A DNA stretch of 56,965 nt, taken from positions 1 through 56,965 of the IMG/VR virus record IMGVR_UViG_3300009506_000101; one strand, written 5' to 3'. Position 1 is the first letter of the stretch; each line of letters begins with the position of its first letter. The notes under the pieces are model-generated. The model was not told where the DNA came from. It was given only the letters and a program-made list of their open reading frames with translations, and did no database searches. This stretch comes from a virus. Shown in pieces: positions 14,057-22,448 of this stretch. The translations under genes and the position numbers were made by a program.

Positions 14057-15708
14057 GCTACCCTCTTCCATCTCGCATAGACGATGTATTCCATTTTGTG
14101 ATCCGACGAGCCAGTTGTCCCGGAACCGTCGCTGCCGGATGTTGCTGGATTTGCCGACCCCGTCGTGTCGTTGCTAGGCGCTCCCGAGGTCAGCGGTCCA
14201 GTGTCCTGCGTGTAGTTGTACGGAGAGATCGGTTGTGATCCGTACAGCGCCGGGTCGTCTCCAGCGAGCTCCGTGTTGGCCGTCGACGGGACTCCTGTCG
14301 CGACGGCGCCGGCTGACGATGTGTCCGTCGGGACTGGAGTCCCGCTCGGGTTCGCGCCGCCGTAGCTCGTATAATCGGCACTCGGGACTCCTGTCGGGGC
14401 AGAGCCGCCATACCCGCTCAGGTTTGGGCTTGGTGCTCCAGTGTCGGCCGTGCCAGATGCTCCGGTGTCAGCCGTGCTCGGGCCACCTGTTGCGCCTGTT
14501 CCTGCGGCTCCGGTGTCAGCCGTGCTCGGGCCACCTGTTGCGCCTGTTCCTGCGGCACTAGTGTTGCCGCTGTTGCCATTAGATGTCAGTAGTCCACTCG
14601 AACCAGTGTAGTCTGGGTTTGCGGCGTCGGTGTCACCAGTGCCGCTATAGGACGTGTAGTTGTTGCTTGGACTGTCGCTGTTCGCTGTATCGGTATCTCC
14701 TGTTTTGTACGCGCTCGACGTTCCTGTGTTCGAACTTGTAACTAAAGCCGCCATTATTGTATACGGGCCAGTCGCCACGCTGCCATGATACAGCAGCTGG
14801 TATGTCGATCCAGAGAGTCCTATCACGGATGCATGAGCGTGCGGGATCGGGTGGCTGTGGCCGCTGAGTGTGTGACGATGTGATGGTCCAGCGTGGACGT
14901 GTGCCGATAGACTATGTGTGTGCGCATCGATCGTATGCGTGTGCCCGTTAAGCGTGTGCACGTGACTCGGACCCGTGTGCGTGTGCGACGACATGTCATG
15001 CACGTGACTCGGACCCGTGTGCGTGTGCGACGACATGTCATGCACGTGCGACGGTCCTGGGTGCACGTGACTCGCAAGCGAGTGCGTGTGCGACGGGCCA
15101 TCGTGCGTATGCGCGCTGAGAGTATGGTTGTGAGACGGGCCGTTGTGATAATGGTCCGCCATGTCGTGCACGTGCGCTCCGCCCGTGTGCGTGTGCGAGC
15201 TCATGCCGTGTGCGTGCGACGGCATCGCGTGCACGTGCGGCATCGCGTGGTTGTGGGCAGCGATGTCGTGCATGTGAGCGCTGAGCGTGTGATCATGCGA
15301 GATGTCGTGCGTATGGGCTCCGATAGAGTGGTCGTGCTCGACCGATCCCCCAGTCTCCTCGATCGTGTCGCACCAGAGTTGGCCAGTGTCCTGACCGACG
15401 ACAACCAGCCCCTCGCCGCACTTCTCCCAAGTCCCATATCCGAACAGCGTATTGGCGTCAGTCCCGACCGCGAGCTCGACTACCATTCCGATCGGCAATT
15501 GGAGCGCCGCCTCGCAGTCGTCGAAGAGCGCGCACAGAACGGTCGCGAGCCCCTTGGCCTGTGCCGCTAGCTCTGGGGCCTTGTTGCGCTTCTCGTCCGA
15601 GTAGTTCCAGAAGTAAATCAGTTGCTGGAAAATCGTCCAGGAAAGACCCGATCCTCGATACTGGTCCGAAGACCCATCGAGCAGCACGTCCCCTACGGTA
15701 CAGGTCAT
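14053..15708 (-). CDS. His-rich tail fibre with 25 HxH heptads
   Basis: The 551-residue protein has three parts. Residues 1-120 carry a gp10/collar-like module (LPIGMVVELAVGTDANTLF, YGTWEKCGEGLVVVGQD). Residues about 125-300 hold 25 HxH motifs almost exactly every seven residues (for example SHTHTGPSHVHDMSSHTH). The rest is Gly/Ser/Thr/Asp-rich with in-frame repeats and ends MEYIVYARWKRVA. HxH motifs coordinate iron in the trimeric tip of T4 gp37, so this could be a very long metal-pinned trimeric needle. The ATG at 15708 overlaps the end of the 15705 gene. Confidence 0.8.
   Translation of the reverse strand: MTCTVGDVLLDGSSDQYRGSGLSWTIFQQLIYFWNYSDEKRNKAPELAAQAKGLATVLCALFDDCEAALQLPIGMVVELAVGTDANTLFGYGTWEKCGEGLVVVGQDTGQLWCDTIEETGGSVEHDHSIGAHTHDISHDHTLSAHMHDIAAHNHAMPHVHAMPSHAHGMSSHTHTGGAHVHDMADHYHNGPSHNHTLSAHTHDGPSHTHSLASHVHPGPSHVHDMSSHTHTGPSHVHDMSSHTHTGPSHVHTLNGHTHTIDAHTHSLSAHVHAGPSHRHTLSGHSHPIPHAHASVIGLSGSTYQLLYHGSVATGPYTIMAALVTSSNTGTSSAYKTGDTDTANSDSPSNNYTSYSGTGDTDAANPDYTGSSGLLTSNGNSGNTSAAGTGATGGPSTADTGAAGTGATGGPSTADTGASGTADTGAPSPNLSGYGGSAPTGVPSADYTSYGGANPSGTPVPTDTSSAGAVATGVPSTANTELAGDDPALYGSQPISPYNYTQDTGPLTSGAPSNDTTGSANPATSGSDGSGTTGSSDHKMEYIVYARWKRVA
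14459..14554 (-). repeat. 48-base in-frame tandem repeat (two copies)
   Basis: Two identical 48-base units (14459-14506, 14507-14554) encode the same 16 residues (AAGTGATGGPSTADTG) in the C-terminal part of the His-rich fibre. Length is a multiple of three, so copy number can change without breaking the frame. Confidence 0.85.
14959..15042 (-). repeat. 42-base in-frame tandem repeat within the HxH region
   Basis: Two identical 42-base units (14959-15000 and 15001-15042) encode 14 residues, that is two HxH heptads each. Perfect identity at DNA level points to recent duplication and a slippage or recombination route for lengthening the HxH shaft. Confidence 0.85.
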
Positions 15709-16739
15709 CCAAGCCCTGCTAGATCCTCAAACGTGACTCGGACATTTGCCTTGAACCACTTCGCGCCCTGAACCGCATTGGTCCCAGACTCGGTCTGCAT
15801 CTCCACGACGATGAACTCGTTGCTGGCCAGTAGCGTCGTAAGTCCAGTCGCGACCGTCAACGAATGCGCAGACTCGTAGGTGGGTTGTGAGCTCGTGTCA
15901 GCCGTAGAATCCAGCGCTGTCCTGCCTCCCGTGTCTCCGTTGACCTTCCATACGTTGAAGGTCGTCAGGTTCGCTGGTGGCCAAGTCCCGTGTGCCGGAC
16001 CCTCCCAATAGACCTCAATGTCGGTCACGGTCAGCCACCCAGGGACCTCGCAGATGTAGTAGAGCGACGTCTGGGACGCCGTGCTGCAGACGATCCCGAG
16101 ACCGTCATGGGACCAGTTGGCGTAGTTCTGAAACTGCACGTATCCGCGCAGCGGGATCCAACGATAGCCACCTGGCATCGTGGGATAGTTCCCGAGCGAG
16201 AATGTCATGGTTCCGTGCGCGCCAACCGCGAATGTTCCTGCGGCAGACCCTCCAAGCGTGCTCGTGCCCTCGAGAGTAGCGGTGGCGCCCGCGTCTTGGA
16301 CGAGCGAAGAGCCAGTCTTGAACGTAACGACCGAGCCACCATATGCATCGACGGCTGACCCCGACTGCAAGTTGAGCAGCCCTCCCGACTTGTGTCGGAT
16401 CGTTCCTTCGATGTCTAGGTATCCGCCCAACTCGATAGTCGCGATCCCACCCGTCGCGATCCTCAGTTCTCCACCCGACACGACCGCGATGAATCCGCCC
16501 GAATCCACCGTGAGTGTGTTGCCACTCGTGACGTGGGAACTCTGCATGTCATCGACCGTCAGTGGCCCCGTGACCTGCATGCCAAGGCCGCCGATTATGA
16601 TTGCGGCTGCCGGAGCCCACGTCCCGCCCTGGTCGCCATTGATCGACTCATAGGAGTACGTGTCAAGCTGCTGGGCCTCGGTCCCGAGGACTACTCCAGT
16701 CCAAGGTGCGTCAACTCTGATGCGTGCGTTGTGTGCCAT
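15705..16739 (-). CDS. Beta-helical tail fibre/baseplate-associated protein
   Basis: The 344-residue protein has a central run of short beta repeats (NTLTVDSGGFIAVVSGGELR, IATGGIATIELGGYLDIEG, HKSGGLLNLQSGSAV) as in parallel beta-helices of fibres and spikes. The C-terminal 150 residues form a separate, lectin-like domain (WIPLRGYVQFQNYANWSHDG). It follows the gp48-like gene, where Mu-type phages keep fibre genes, so a host-recognition or fibre-connector role is likely. Confidence 0.65.
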   Translation of the reverse strand: MAHNARIRVDAPWTGVVLGTEAQQLDTYSYESINGDQGGTWAPAAAIIIGGLGMQVTGPLTVDDMQSSHVTSGNTLTVDSGGFIAVVSGGELRIATGGIATIELGGYLDIEGTIRHKSGGLLNLQSGSAVDAYGGSVVTFKTGSSLVQDAGATATLEGTSTLGGSAAGTFAVGAHGTMTFSLGNYPTMPGGYRWIPLRGYVQFQNYANWSHDGLGIVCSTASQTSLYYICEVPGWLTVTDIEVYWEGPAHGTWPPANLTTFNVWKVNGDTGGRTALDSTADTSSQPTYESAHSLTVATGLTTLLASNEFIVVEMQTESGTNAVQGAKWFKANVRVTFEDLAGLG

Positions 16740-16741
16740 GA

Positions 16742-17695
16742 CTAGAGCTCGATGTCATCGATTGGTGTGACGCCCAACAGTCCGACCCCTATTTCGAACG
16801 GCCCAACGTGTCCAGCCGTTGTCTCAGGCATGACCGTCCATGTCGAGACTCCGCGTAGCGCTCCACGTAGGAACTCGTGTACCTTGGCTACCAGCGTGGC
16901 ATCAGCGAAGGCGTCATCTGATAGAACGACCATGTTCCATCGCTTGTCAGAGATCCATCGGGGCCAGGTACCACTGCGAACGTAGAAACCGGCGCCATGC
17001 GCCTTGGCAAACGTGACCTGTACGGACGTGTAGGACCCGACAATCGTGGCGGCCTCGACCTCAAGCGTCTCCTCGAGACCGAGTCGCCCGATTTCGAAGA
17101 CGAGCAGCTCCCCGACTCTGATGTCGCTCTGGTCGCCCGCGACGTAGTGGAGCAGCATGTTCTGGGTCCCGAGCAGCGAGACGCCGTGCACCATGGTGAA
17201 TAGCTTGACCGTGCTGCCAGCAGGCCTGAACACGTTGTGTCCAGGCAGCGCCGCTGGATCGGTCGGATACGGACTGGCCTCCGTCGTGTCAAGCACGCGG
17301 TAGGCAACGAACCCGCTCTCCCCCACGATATTGGTCACGCCGTCTACGACAGCCTGTCGACGAGCCCCGAACGCCAGGTATTGCTTGTCCGCCAGAGCCT
17401 GTCGACGTGCAGCCAGCGTGGCGTTCGGCGCCGGAACGATTCCGTAGTCTCTCTCGAGATCTGGCAGGAGCTCGCTGGCCTTGAGCGGATTCCGGTGGTT
17501 CCCGACGCGGTCCAGTGTTGCCTGAGCGGCCGCCACCTCACGCGCAATCGCGTACATCTCGGCCGCGAATGCGCCGTCGGTCGCGTAGGCCTCGCTCGCG
17601 CCCTCCATCAGGGAGTCATAGATCTTGCGGACGCGGGTCTCGCGGCTCGAGAACGCGATCGCGCCGTACGGGCTGAAGGCGGACGGGAGCGGCAT
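16742..17695 (-). CDS. Baseplate protein, Mu gp48 / tail protein I-like
   Basis: The 317-residue product follows the baseplate-J gene in the order known from Mu and P2. Its N-terminus contains YDSLMEGASEAYATDGAFAA and EVAAAQATLDRVGNHRNPLK, and then DLERDYGIVPAPNATLAARRQ, which matches the DUF2313/YmfQ-type pattern of a wedge protein linking baseplate to fibres. The C-terminal 150 residues form an extra beta-rich domain. Assignment rests on order and motif. Confidence 0.7.
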   Translation of the reverse strand: MPLPSAFSPYGAIAFSSRETRVRKIYDSLMEGASEAYATDGAFAAEMYAIAREVAAAQATLDRVGNHRNPLKASELLPDLERDYGIVPAPNATLAARRQALADKQYLAFGARRQAVVDGVTNIVGESGFVAYRVLDTTEASPYPTDPAALPGHNVFRPAGSTVKLFTMVHGVSLLGTQNMLLHYVAGDQSDIRVGELLVFEIGRLGLEETLEVEAATIVGSYTSVQVTFAKAHGAGFYVRSGTWPRWISDKRWNMVVLSDDAFADATLVAKVHEFLRGALRGVSTWTVMPETTAGHVGPFEIGVGLLGVTPIDDIEL

Positions 17696-18199
17696 CTACT
17701 GGCCTTGCACCACAATCGTGAATGCTGCATCCGTCCCGACGGTCGCGGCCTTCGTCTTGACCCGGACGCCATTGCTGACCGGTATGGCCCGCATCTCGTC
17801 AATCGCGACGTCCTCATTGACGGTCAGGCTGTGGGGTGAGATCCCGTTGACGACCGGGAAGCTGTCGGCGGGCCACTCGATCGTGGTGTCGCCCGCCGCA
17901 TTGTCCGTCAGGCTGATGTCTCCAGAGTCAATGCCAGAGTTCACGTTCGTGATGCCGGCCACGTAGGGGGCGCCGGCCGCGAACGCGATCGACAACACCA
18001 TGGCGGGCGTCGTGCGGCCCTGAGCAGCCAGAGCCCACGACATCGCGTTGTGGTCCCGTGCATCTGGCATCAAGACCGGGTCGGGCGGCCTGGCCGGGTC
18101 GTTCTGCTTCGATGTCCCGCCCAGGTTTTCGGTGCTTGGGAGGTGCGGAACGACGGACGCGCCGTCGCCGAAATACGGGTCATACTCGACAGCCGCCAT
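17696..18199 (-). CDS. Baseplate-associated virion protein
   Basis: The 167-residue protein has a Pro/Asp-rich N-terminus (SKQNDPARPPDPVLMP) and a beta-rich C-terminal half (SGDISLTDNAAGDTTIEWPA; AIDEMRAIPVSNGVRVKT). It is wedged between the gp47-like and gp48-like genes, one base from the first and abutting the second, and is probably a baseplate component. No Mu equivalent comes to mind. Confidence 0.6.
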   Translation of the reverse strand: MAAVEYDPYFGDGASVVPHLPSTENLGGTSKQNDPARPPDPVLMPDARDHNAMSWALAAQGRTTPAMVLSIAFAAGAPYVAGITNVNSGIDSGDISLTDNAAGDTTIEWPADSFPVVNGISPHSLTVNEDVAIDEMRAIPVSNGVRVKTKAATVGTDAAFTIVVQGQ

Positions 18200-18200
18200 G

Positions 18201-19691
18201 TCAGCTCCAGGGATAGAGGGCTAGGTCCGTCAGTCGCAGCAGGTAACTCGAGACCCCTTGGGTCCCGACCGTGGCCTGCGTGGGGTCCGTGTACTCGACG
18301 CGCGTATCAGCGACGCCGCTTACAAGAAGGCTGGTCTCCAGCCTATTCCCGACCTCGAGCGGCCAGGACGTGGCCTTCGGGGCAGGGTTGCGCATGCGGC
18401 GGACCCCGTCTCCCGGATCGCTCGAGACCTGCTGACCAGGCCCCATCGAGTCGACGTAGGTTCTGGCCGGCGACACGAGCAGCTGAAGCGACTCCGACCA
18501 CGGCATCACGAGCTGGCCCGCGACCGGTTGATACGTGTCGGTCGCGCCCTCGGCCGTGTCGAACGTCAGGGTCCAGGGCCCGACTCCAGCGATCGTCAAG
18601 ATCTTCTTGCGCGAGAATGTCTGGTGAGAAACATCGAATAGCGCCAGATTGGCCCCGACGGTCGGCTGCACCACGCCCGTGTAGTCAGCTCCGTCGCACT
18701 CCAGCACGGCCGATGCGTAGTGGGATGACGACTGGACCTGGACGGCGCCCGGGGTTCCTCCGATCGCGTAGTAGGCGGGCCACGGGATGGTATCGAGCCA
18801 TGGCGTCACGTTCGTGTCCCACTTGATGCGGGACTGGACGAGTAGCTCCTCGTCGAGAAGGCTCGACATGATGAGACCGTCGTCCCCCGGGAACTTGCCG
18901 CGGAGCCACTCCTCTACCGCCGCGACTTGAGCGGCGTTCGGGATGCGGGAGCCGCCGACGGTTGCGGGTCTAATCGTGAAGACGAGTCCGGTCGTGCCAG
19001 GCCCCAGGATGGCTGGGTAGGTGAAGACTTGCTCGACCCCTACGCCCGGCGTCGCCCGCGCCTGTCGCTGATACTCGGCATCGTTTCCGGAGTTCGACCG
19101 CTGCCGCCTGGCCTCGATGATGCGGGCCTCGTAGTCGTCGTCCGTCTCCTGATCGCGGCCGCCAGAGAGCCCGGAGCCGTCCGTCTGGGCCACGACGGTG
19201 GCGAGTGACTTCAGCCCTGGGCGATTGCCAGACCACCGAAGCACCGTCCCGGCATCTAGATTCGTTGTCGGACCGGTATCGCGAGCTTCGACCGGTACGT
19301 CATCGCCATCTGAGTACTTGAGCGAATTTGTGCATAGGTAGACGATCTGTGTTTCAGGATCTGTCAGCTCGTCGCCTTCGAAGATCCAGGCACCGGACGA
19401 ACCGGCCGCGATCTCGACGAACCCACTCGAGCCCTTGGCATCGAGCCGCGGCACGCCCTCGATCGCCCCAACGTCGTCGAGCTCCTGTCCGCGGCGCCCG
19501 CTGAGCAGCAGTCCGCGGCCCAGGTTTTTGGCGTTCGCGTAGGTCGGCATCAGGGCATCGGCGCAGCACCTGGCCGTGATGTCGGGCTGCATGCCGTCGC
19601 GCGTATCGGCGTCGGGCAGCCGGAGCTTGTAGGATCGCTTGTAGCCGGCGATCACCTCGTCTCTGGTTTTGACCACGATTTCAGTCGCCAT
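18201..19691 (-). CDS. Baseplate J-like protein (Mu gp47 type)
   Basis: The 496-residue protein has the expected baseplate-J elements: KNLGRGLLLSGRRGQELDDV, PRLDAKGSSGFVEIAAGSSG, a GRDQETDDDYEARIIEARRQ segment that is close to a signature of the family, and RATPGVGVEQVFTYPAILGP. It forms the wedge around the tail hub of contractile tails. An insertion of about 150 residues in the C-terminal half (PWPAYYAIGGTPGAVQVQSS) makes it larger than Mu gp47. The ATG at 19691 overlaps the gp46-like gene. Confidence 0.88.
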   Translation of the reverse strand: MATEIVVKTRDEVIAGYKRSYKLRLPDADTRDGMQPDITARCCADALMPTYANAKNLGRGLLLSGRRGQELDDVGAIEGVPRLDAKGSSGFVEIAAGSSGAWIFEGDELTDPETQIVYLCTNSLKYSDGDDVPVEARDTGPTTNLDAGTVLRWSGNRPGLKSLATVVAQTDGSGLSGGRDQETDDDYEARIIEARRQRSNSGNDAEYQRQARATPGVGVEQVFTYPAILGPGTTGLVFTIRPATVGGSRIPNAAQVAAVEEWLRGKFPGDDGLIMSSLLDEELLVQSRIKWDTNVTPWLDTIPWPAYYAIGGTPGAVQVQSSSHYASAVLECDGADYTGVVQPTVGANLALFDVSHQTFSRKKILTIAGVGPWTLTFDTAEGATDTYQPVAGQLVMPWSESLQLLVSPARTYVDSMGPGQQVSSDPGDGVRRMRNPAPKATSWPLEVGNRLETSLLVSGVADTRVEYTDPTQATVGTQGVSSYLLRLTDLALYPWS

Positions 19692-20145
19692 AGTCGACCC
19701 TCACGGGGTCCGGGGTGCGCCCGGTGCGGTTGTTCGTGTAGGTGTAGGCCACATGGATGGCCCCGAGGTACGTGACTTCCCACTCGATCTTGAGCGTCGT
19801 GACGGACTTGTCGGCGAGGAATACGCTCAGCGGATAAGCGTCGTTGACGCGTGCCGTGACCTGCTGCTCGATGCGACTCGAGTCCCGTCGGTCCAGTTCG
19901 TGGATCGTGTTGCCGACGGCGGGAGCGGACCGGATGGAGCCGCGCTTGACGGACAGCGCCAGCGCCACGCCCTGGTCGATCGGGTGCAGGGCCCGGAAGT
20001 TGCCGGACGAGTCCCGTGGGAAGTCCCGGGTCGCGCCATCGAACTCGGCGGCGGCGGGCGCCCGGGCAGGGGCGCGCGGGTCGCTCGAGACTACCGGATC
20101 GAACCCGCACGGTCCCTCGCCACATTCATAGTCGCCAAGTGCCAT
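19681..20145 (-). CDS. Baseplate wedge protein, Mu gp46 / gpW-like
   Basis: The 154-residue protein lies directly before baseplate J, as gp46 (Mu), gpW (P2) and gp25 (T4) do. A disordered N-terminus is followed by RALHPIDQGVALALSVKRGS, VGNTIHELDRRDSSRIEQQV and AYPLSVFLADKSVTTLKIEW, consistent with the gp25-like wedge fold. The ATG at 20145 is in an ATGA overlap with the Pro-rich gene. Confidence 0.75.
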   Translation of the reverse strand: MALGDYECGEGPCGFDPVVSSDPRAPARAPAAAEFDGATRDFPRDSSGNFRALHPIDQGVALALSVKRGSIRSAPAVGNTIHELDRRDSSRIEQQVTARVNDAYPLSVFLADKSVTTLKIEWEVTYLGAIHVAYTYTNNRTGRTPDPVRVDYGD

Positions 20146-20468
20146 CAGTGCGTCGCGTCCAGGGGGCAGGGGAGGCCCGGAAGGTCCGGGAGGCTCGGGG
20201 GGAAGGCGGGGAGGCCCGGGATGGCCAGTCCGTAGACCAGGCTGGGCAGCCCTGGGAGTGCCGGGAGCACTGGCAGGTTGGGCAGGCTTGGCGGGAAGCT
20301 CGGAAGCCCAGGGAGCGCCAGCGAGAGGGCCAGGGACGGAACTCCTGGCAGGGGCGTGATGCCGGGGACGCCCGGGATGGCCGGGAGCGTAGGCAGGGCG
20401 GGTGGGAATGCAGGCAGCCCCGCCAGCGCCAGGACGAGCAGCAGGATGGCGAAGGCGCAGCGCGACAC
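20145..20468 (-). CDS. Leu-Pro-rich repeat protein with signal segment
   Basis: The 107-residue product begins with a signal or membrane segment (MSRCAFAILLLVLALAGLPA) and then consists almost wholly of degenerate PxLPxxP repeats (PGLPSFPPSLPNLPVLPALP), suggesting a polyproline-like rod. ATGA overlap with the gp46-like gene and abutting position after the spike gene argue that it is real although composition is extreme. It may be a membrane-penetration or tail-tip component, or an exported moron. Confidence 0.6.
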   Translation of the reverse strand: MSRCAFAILLLVLALAGLPAFPPALPTLPAIPGVPGITPLPGVPSLALSLALPGLPSFPPSLPNLPVLPALPGLPSLVYGLAIPGLPAFPPSLPDLPGLPCPLDATH

Positions 20469-20469
20469 G

Positions 20470-21246
20470 TCACACGCCCTTCAGCAGGGTCGATTGCGTG
20501 GCCGTCAGGCTCGCTCCCGCCGCCGCGAACGCGGCCCCGAGTGTCGCGCCCGTCAGGGGCGTGGTTCCGGATGCCGAGATGACGGACGTCAGGGCCGACC
20601 ACCAGGCCGAGAACGCGACCGCCATCATGACGGGCAGCCCAGCGCCACCACCGGCGTTGAGGCCTCCGTAGACCGTCGTGTTGCCGTTGATCGTGATGCC
20701 GGCGTCGTTGAGCTCGATGTAGGCATCGCCCGCCGCGTTCTTCAGCACGAGCGATTTCTCTAGCATCGTGAGCGCGAGGCCCAGGGCCTGGACGAGCCCC
20801 ACGTAATCTTTGCCGTTCGAGTCCAGACCCATCGTGAATACGTGGGCCTTGCTGCCACCCGAATACGGCGTGTAGGCCGTCAGGGTCTCGGCGTCGGTGT
20901 CGAGCAGGAGGAACGCGCCTGCCGAATTGTATTGCCGGGAGCTGCCGAGTGAGAGCTGCGGGAGGTTCTGCGGGCCGCGCCCGTCGCCCAGCGCCATGAC
21001 GTGCCCCTCGGGGCCGTCGCGCCAGTAGAACGCCTGGCTGCCCTCGAGCGAGTCCGCGCGATCCAGCGGGCGACCCTCGAAGCCGTAGGGGTGCAGAGCC
21101 TCGAACGGATCCATGCCGGACTCGTTCTCGCCGAAGGCGTCCACCTGGATGCCGATGAACCCGTCGTCATCGTACTCGCTCACGACGCACATCCCGAGGT
21201 GCAGGATGGTGGGCTCGCCGACCGTTGCTCTGCTGCGTCGTGGCAT
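20470..21246 (-). CDS. Baseplate spike-like protein (Mu gp45 type)
   Basis: The 258-residue protein sits between the hub and gp46-like genes, the place of the central spike. It shows GFIGIQVDAFGENESGMDPF, ALGDGRGPQNLPQLSLGSSR and a beta-repeat tail (KNAAGDAYIELNDAGITING), typical of gp45/gpV-like spikes whose C-terminal beta-prism pierces the membrane. No enzymatic domain is seen. The ATG at 21246 shares one base with the hub stop (TAATG). Confidence 0.72.
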   Translation of the reverse strand: MPRRSRATVGEPTILHLGMCVVSEYDDDGFIGIQVDAFGENESGMDPFEALHPYGFEGRPLDRADSLEGSQAFYWRDGPEGHVMALGDGRGPQNLPQLSLGSSRQYNSAGAFLLLDTDAETLTAYTPYSGGSKAHVFTMGLDSNGKDYVGLVQALGLALTMLEKSLVLKNAAGDAYIELNDAGITINGNTTVYGGLNAGGGAGLPVMMAVAFSAWWSALTSVISASGTTPLTGATLGAAFAAAGASLTATQSTLLKGV

Positions 21247-22448
21247 TACTGATCGGCTCCGAAGATGAGTCCGTCCCGGCGCATCAGCTTGACCTTCGTT
21301 CTGGTTCCCTGGTCGTTGCGCGAGAATGTGACGTCGCTCACGTAATAGAGGCCTTCGATCTTGAGCTCCTGGTCCACGACCTGACAGACCGTGTCGGGAG
21401 CCCAGATGGCCCAGGCGCCGCGGTCGAAGAGCGAAGGCATCAGGTGACCAGCCAGCACGTATTCGAGACGCCACCCGCTCCGGATCTGAAGCGCGCCCTC
21501 GCGTCTTGCCTCGAGCTCCGCTTCCTTGTCGGACTTGATGTCCTGGACGTGCATCACCTTCGTTTCGGACATGCCTAGCCCCGACATCTCGGGGTCGACC
21601 CACTCGCCACGGCACTTGACCCGGCCCTTGCGGCCTCCACCGCTCCGGCCATAGACAACGTACTTGGCGTATCGCTCGGTCGTGTCGTCGTCGAAAGTCG
21701 CGTCCTCGACGTTGACCTCGTTGCGGGTCTGGCCACGGCCGCGCGTGATGGAGTAGCCGGCTTTTTGGTCTCCGTTCGGCCGCGACAGCACCAGGTTTCC
21801 GTCGCCCGCTTCCCAGAGGAAGAGTCCCGCTTTCTTGTAGTGGGTCTGGAGGAAATCATACCGGCGCTCGCCCAGCGTCGACTTGATCTTGTTGTACACG
21901 ACCTTTCGCTGGCCGGACGTCGTGGTCTGCTCGATCTCGACCTCGTCGGACGGCGGAGGTGGGGGCGCGGTCTCGACCACCTTGTGGCCCGTCACGGCCT
22001 TGCGGTTCGCCGTGTTGTCGGCCTGGAGTGTCAAGTCCCCGATGCCAGCCTCCTCCATCATCTTGCGGGTCAGCTGGTAGTAGGTGGCCTCCGAGAACGC
22101 CTTCTCGGCCAGAAACGTGTCCTTGAACAGCGGCTTGATGTTGCCTCGGCCCCGGACGCTCACGCTGCCGCCGCCAGTTCCTGACTTGGCCCCGATGGCA
22201 TCTATCTTGCCAGTCATGAGGGGCACGCCCGCAATCCTGAGCTGGTAGGGCGTGCCCTTCGGAAACCGAGACAGCAGGTCCCCGACCGTGTCGCCCCACC
22301 CGAACTCGAGCGCGAAGGCACCGGGCTGGCTGAAGACTGACCGCGTGAACTCGTAGCTCTTGGCGTCCTGGATCTTGAACTCACCCGCCAGGATGAGCTC
22401 GACCGTGTCCTTGACGGACCCGATGGAGTCGTAGGTCGCGACGCTCAC
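21246..22448 (-). CDS. Baseplate hub protein (Mu gp44 / gpP-like)
   Basis: The 400-residue protein carries the hub pattern: an N-terminal beta domain (SVKDTVELILAGEFKIQDAK; FALEFGWGDTVGDLLSRFPK), GRGNIKPLFKDTFLAEKAFS, then a long insertion with a PPPPPP stretch near 165, and a C-terminal ring domain ending DVTFSRNDQGTRTKVKLMR. It would sit on the tail tube end and carry the spike. Order (gp43, gp44, gp45) matches Mu. Confidence 0.8.
   Translation of the reverse strand: MSVATYDSIGSVKDTVELILAGEFKIQDAKSYEFTRSVFSQPGAFALEFGWGDTVGDLLSRFPKGTPYQLRIAGVPLMTGKIDAIGAKSGTGGGSVSVRGRGNIKPLFKDTFLAEKAFSEATYYQLTRKMMEEAGIGDLTLQADNTANRKAVTGHKVVETAPPPPPSDEVEIEQTTTSGQRKVVYNKIKSTLGERRYDFLQTHYKKAGLFLWEAGDGNLVLSRPNGDQKAGYSITRGRGQTRNEVNVEDATFDDDTTERYAKYVVYGRSGGGRKGRVKCRGEWVDPEMSGLGMSETKVMHVQDIKSDKEAELEARREGALQIRSGWRLEYVLAGHLMPSLFDRGAWAIWAPDTVCQVVDQELKIEGLYYVSDVTFSRNDQGTRTKVKLMRRDGLIFGADQ

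Noticed and set aside
14914-15570. Long + strand frame full of Arg/Val (RVRVRR-like)
   Set aside because: It is the complement of the HxH repeats; the minus frame has a homologous N-terminal module and coupled neighbours.
20016-20582. Long + strand Gly/Arg/Glu-rich frames opposite the Leu-Pro gene
   Set aside because: They mirror the Pro/Leu codons of the minus frame and extend into the gp45- and gp46-like genes, so they are shadows.
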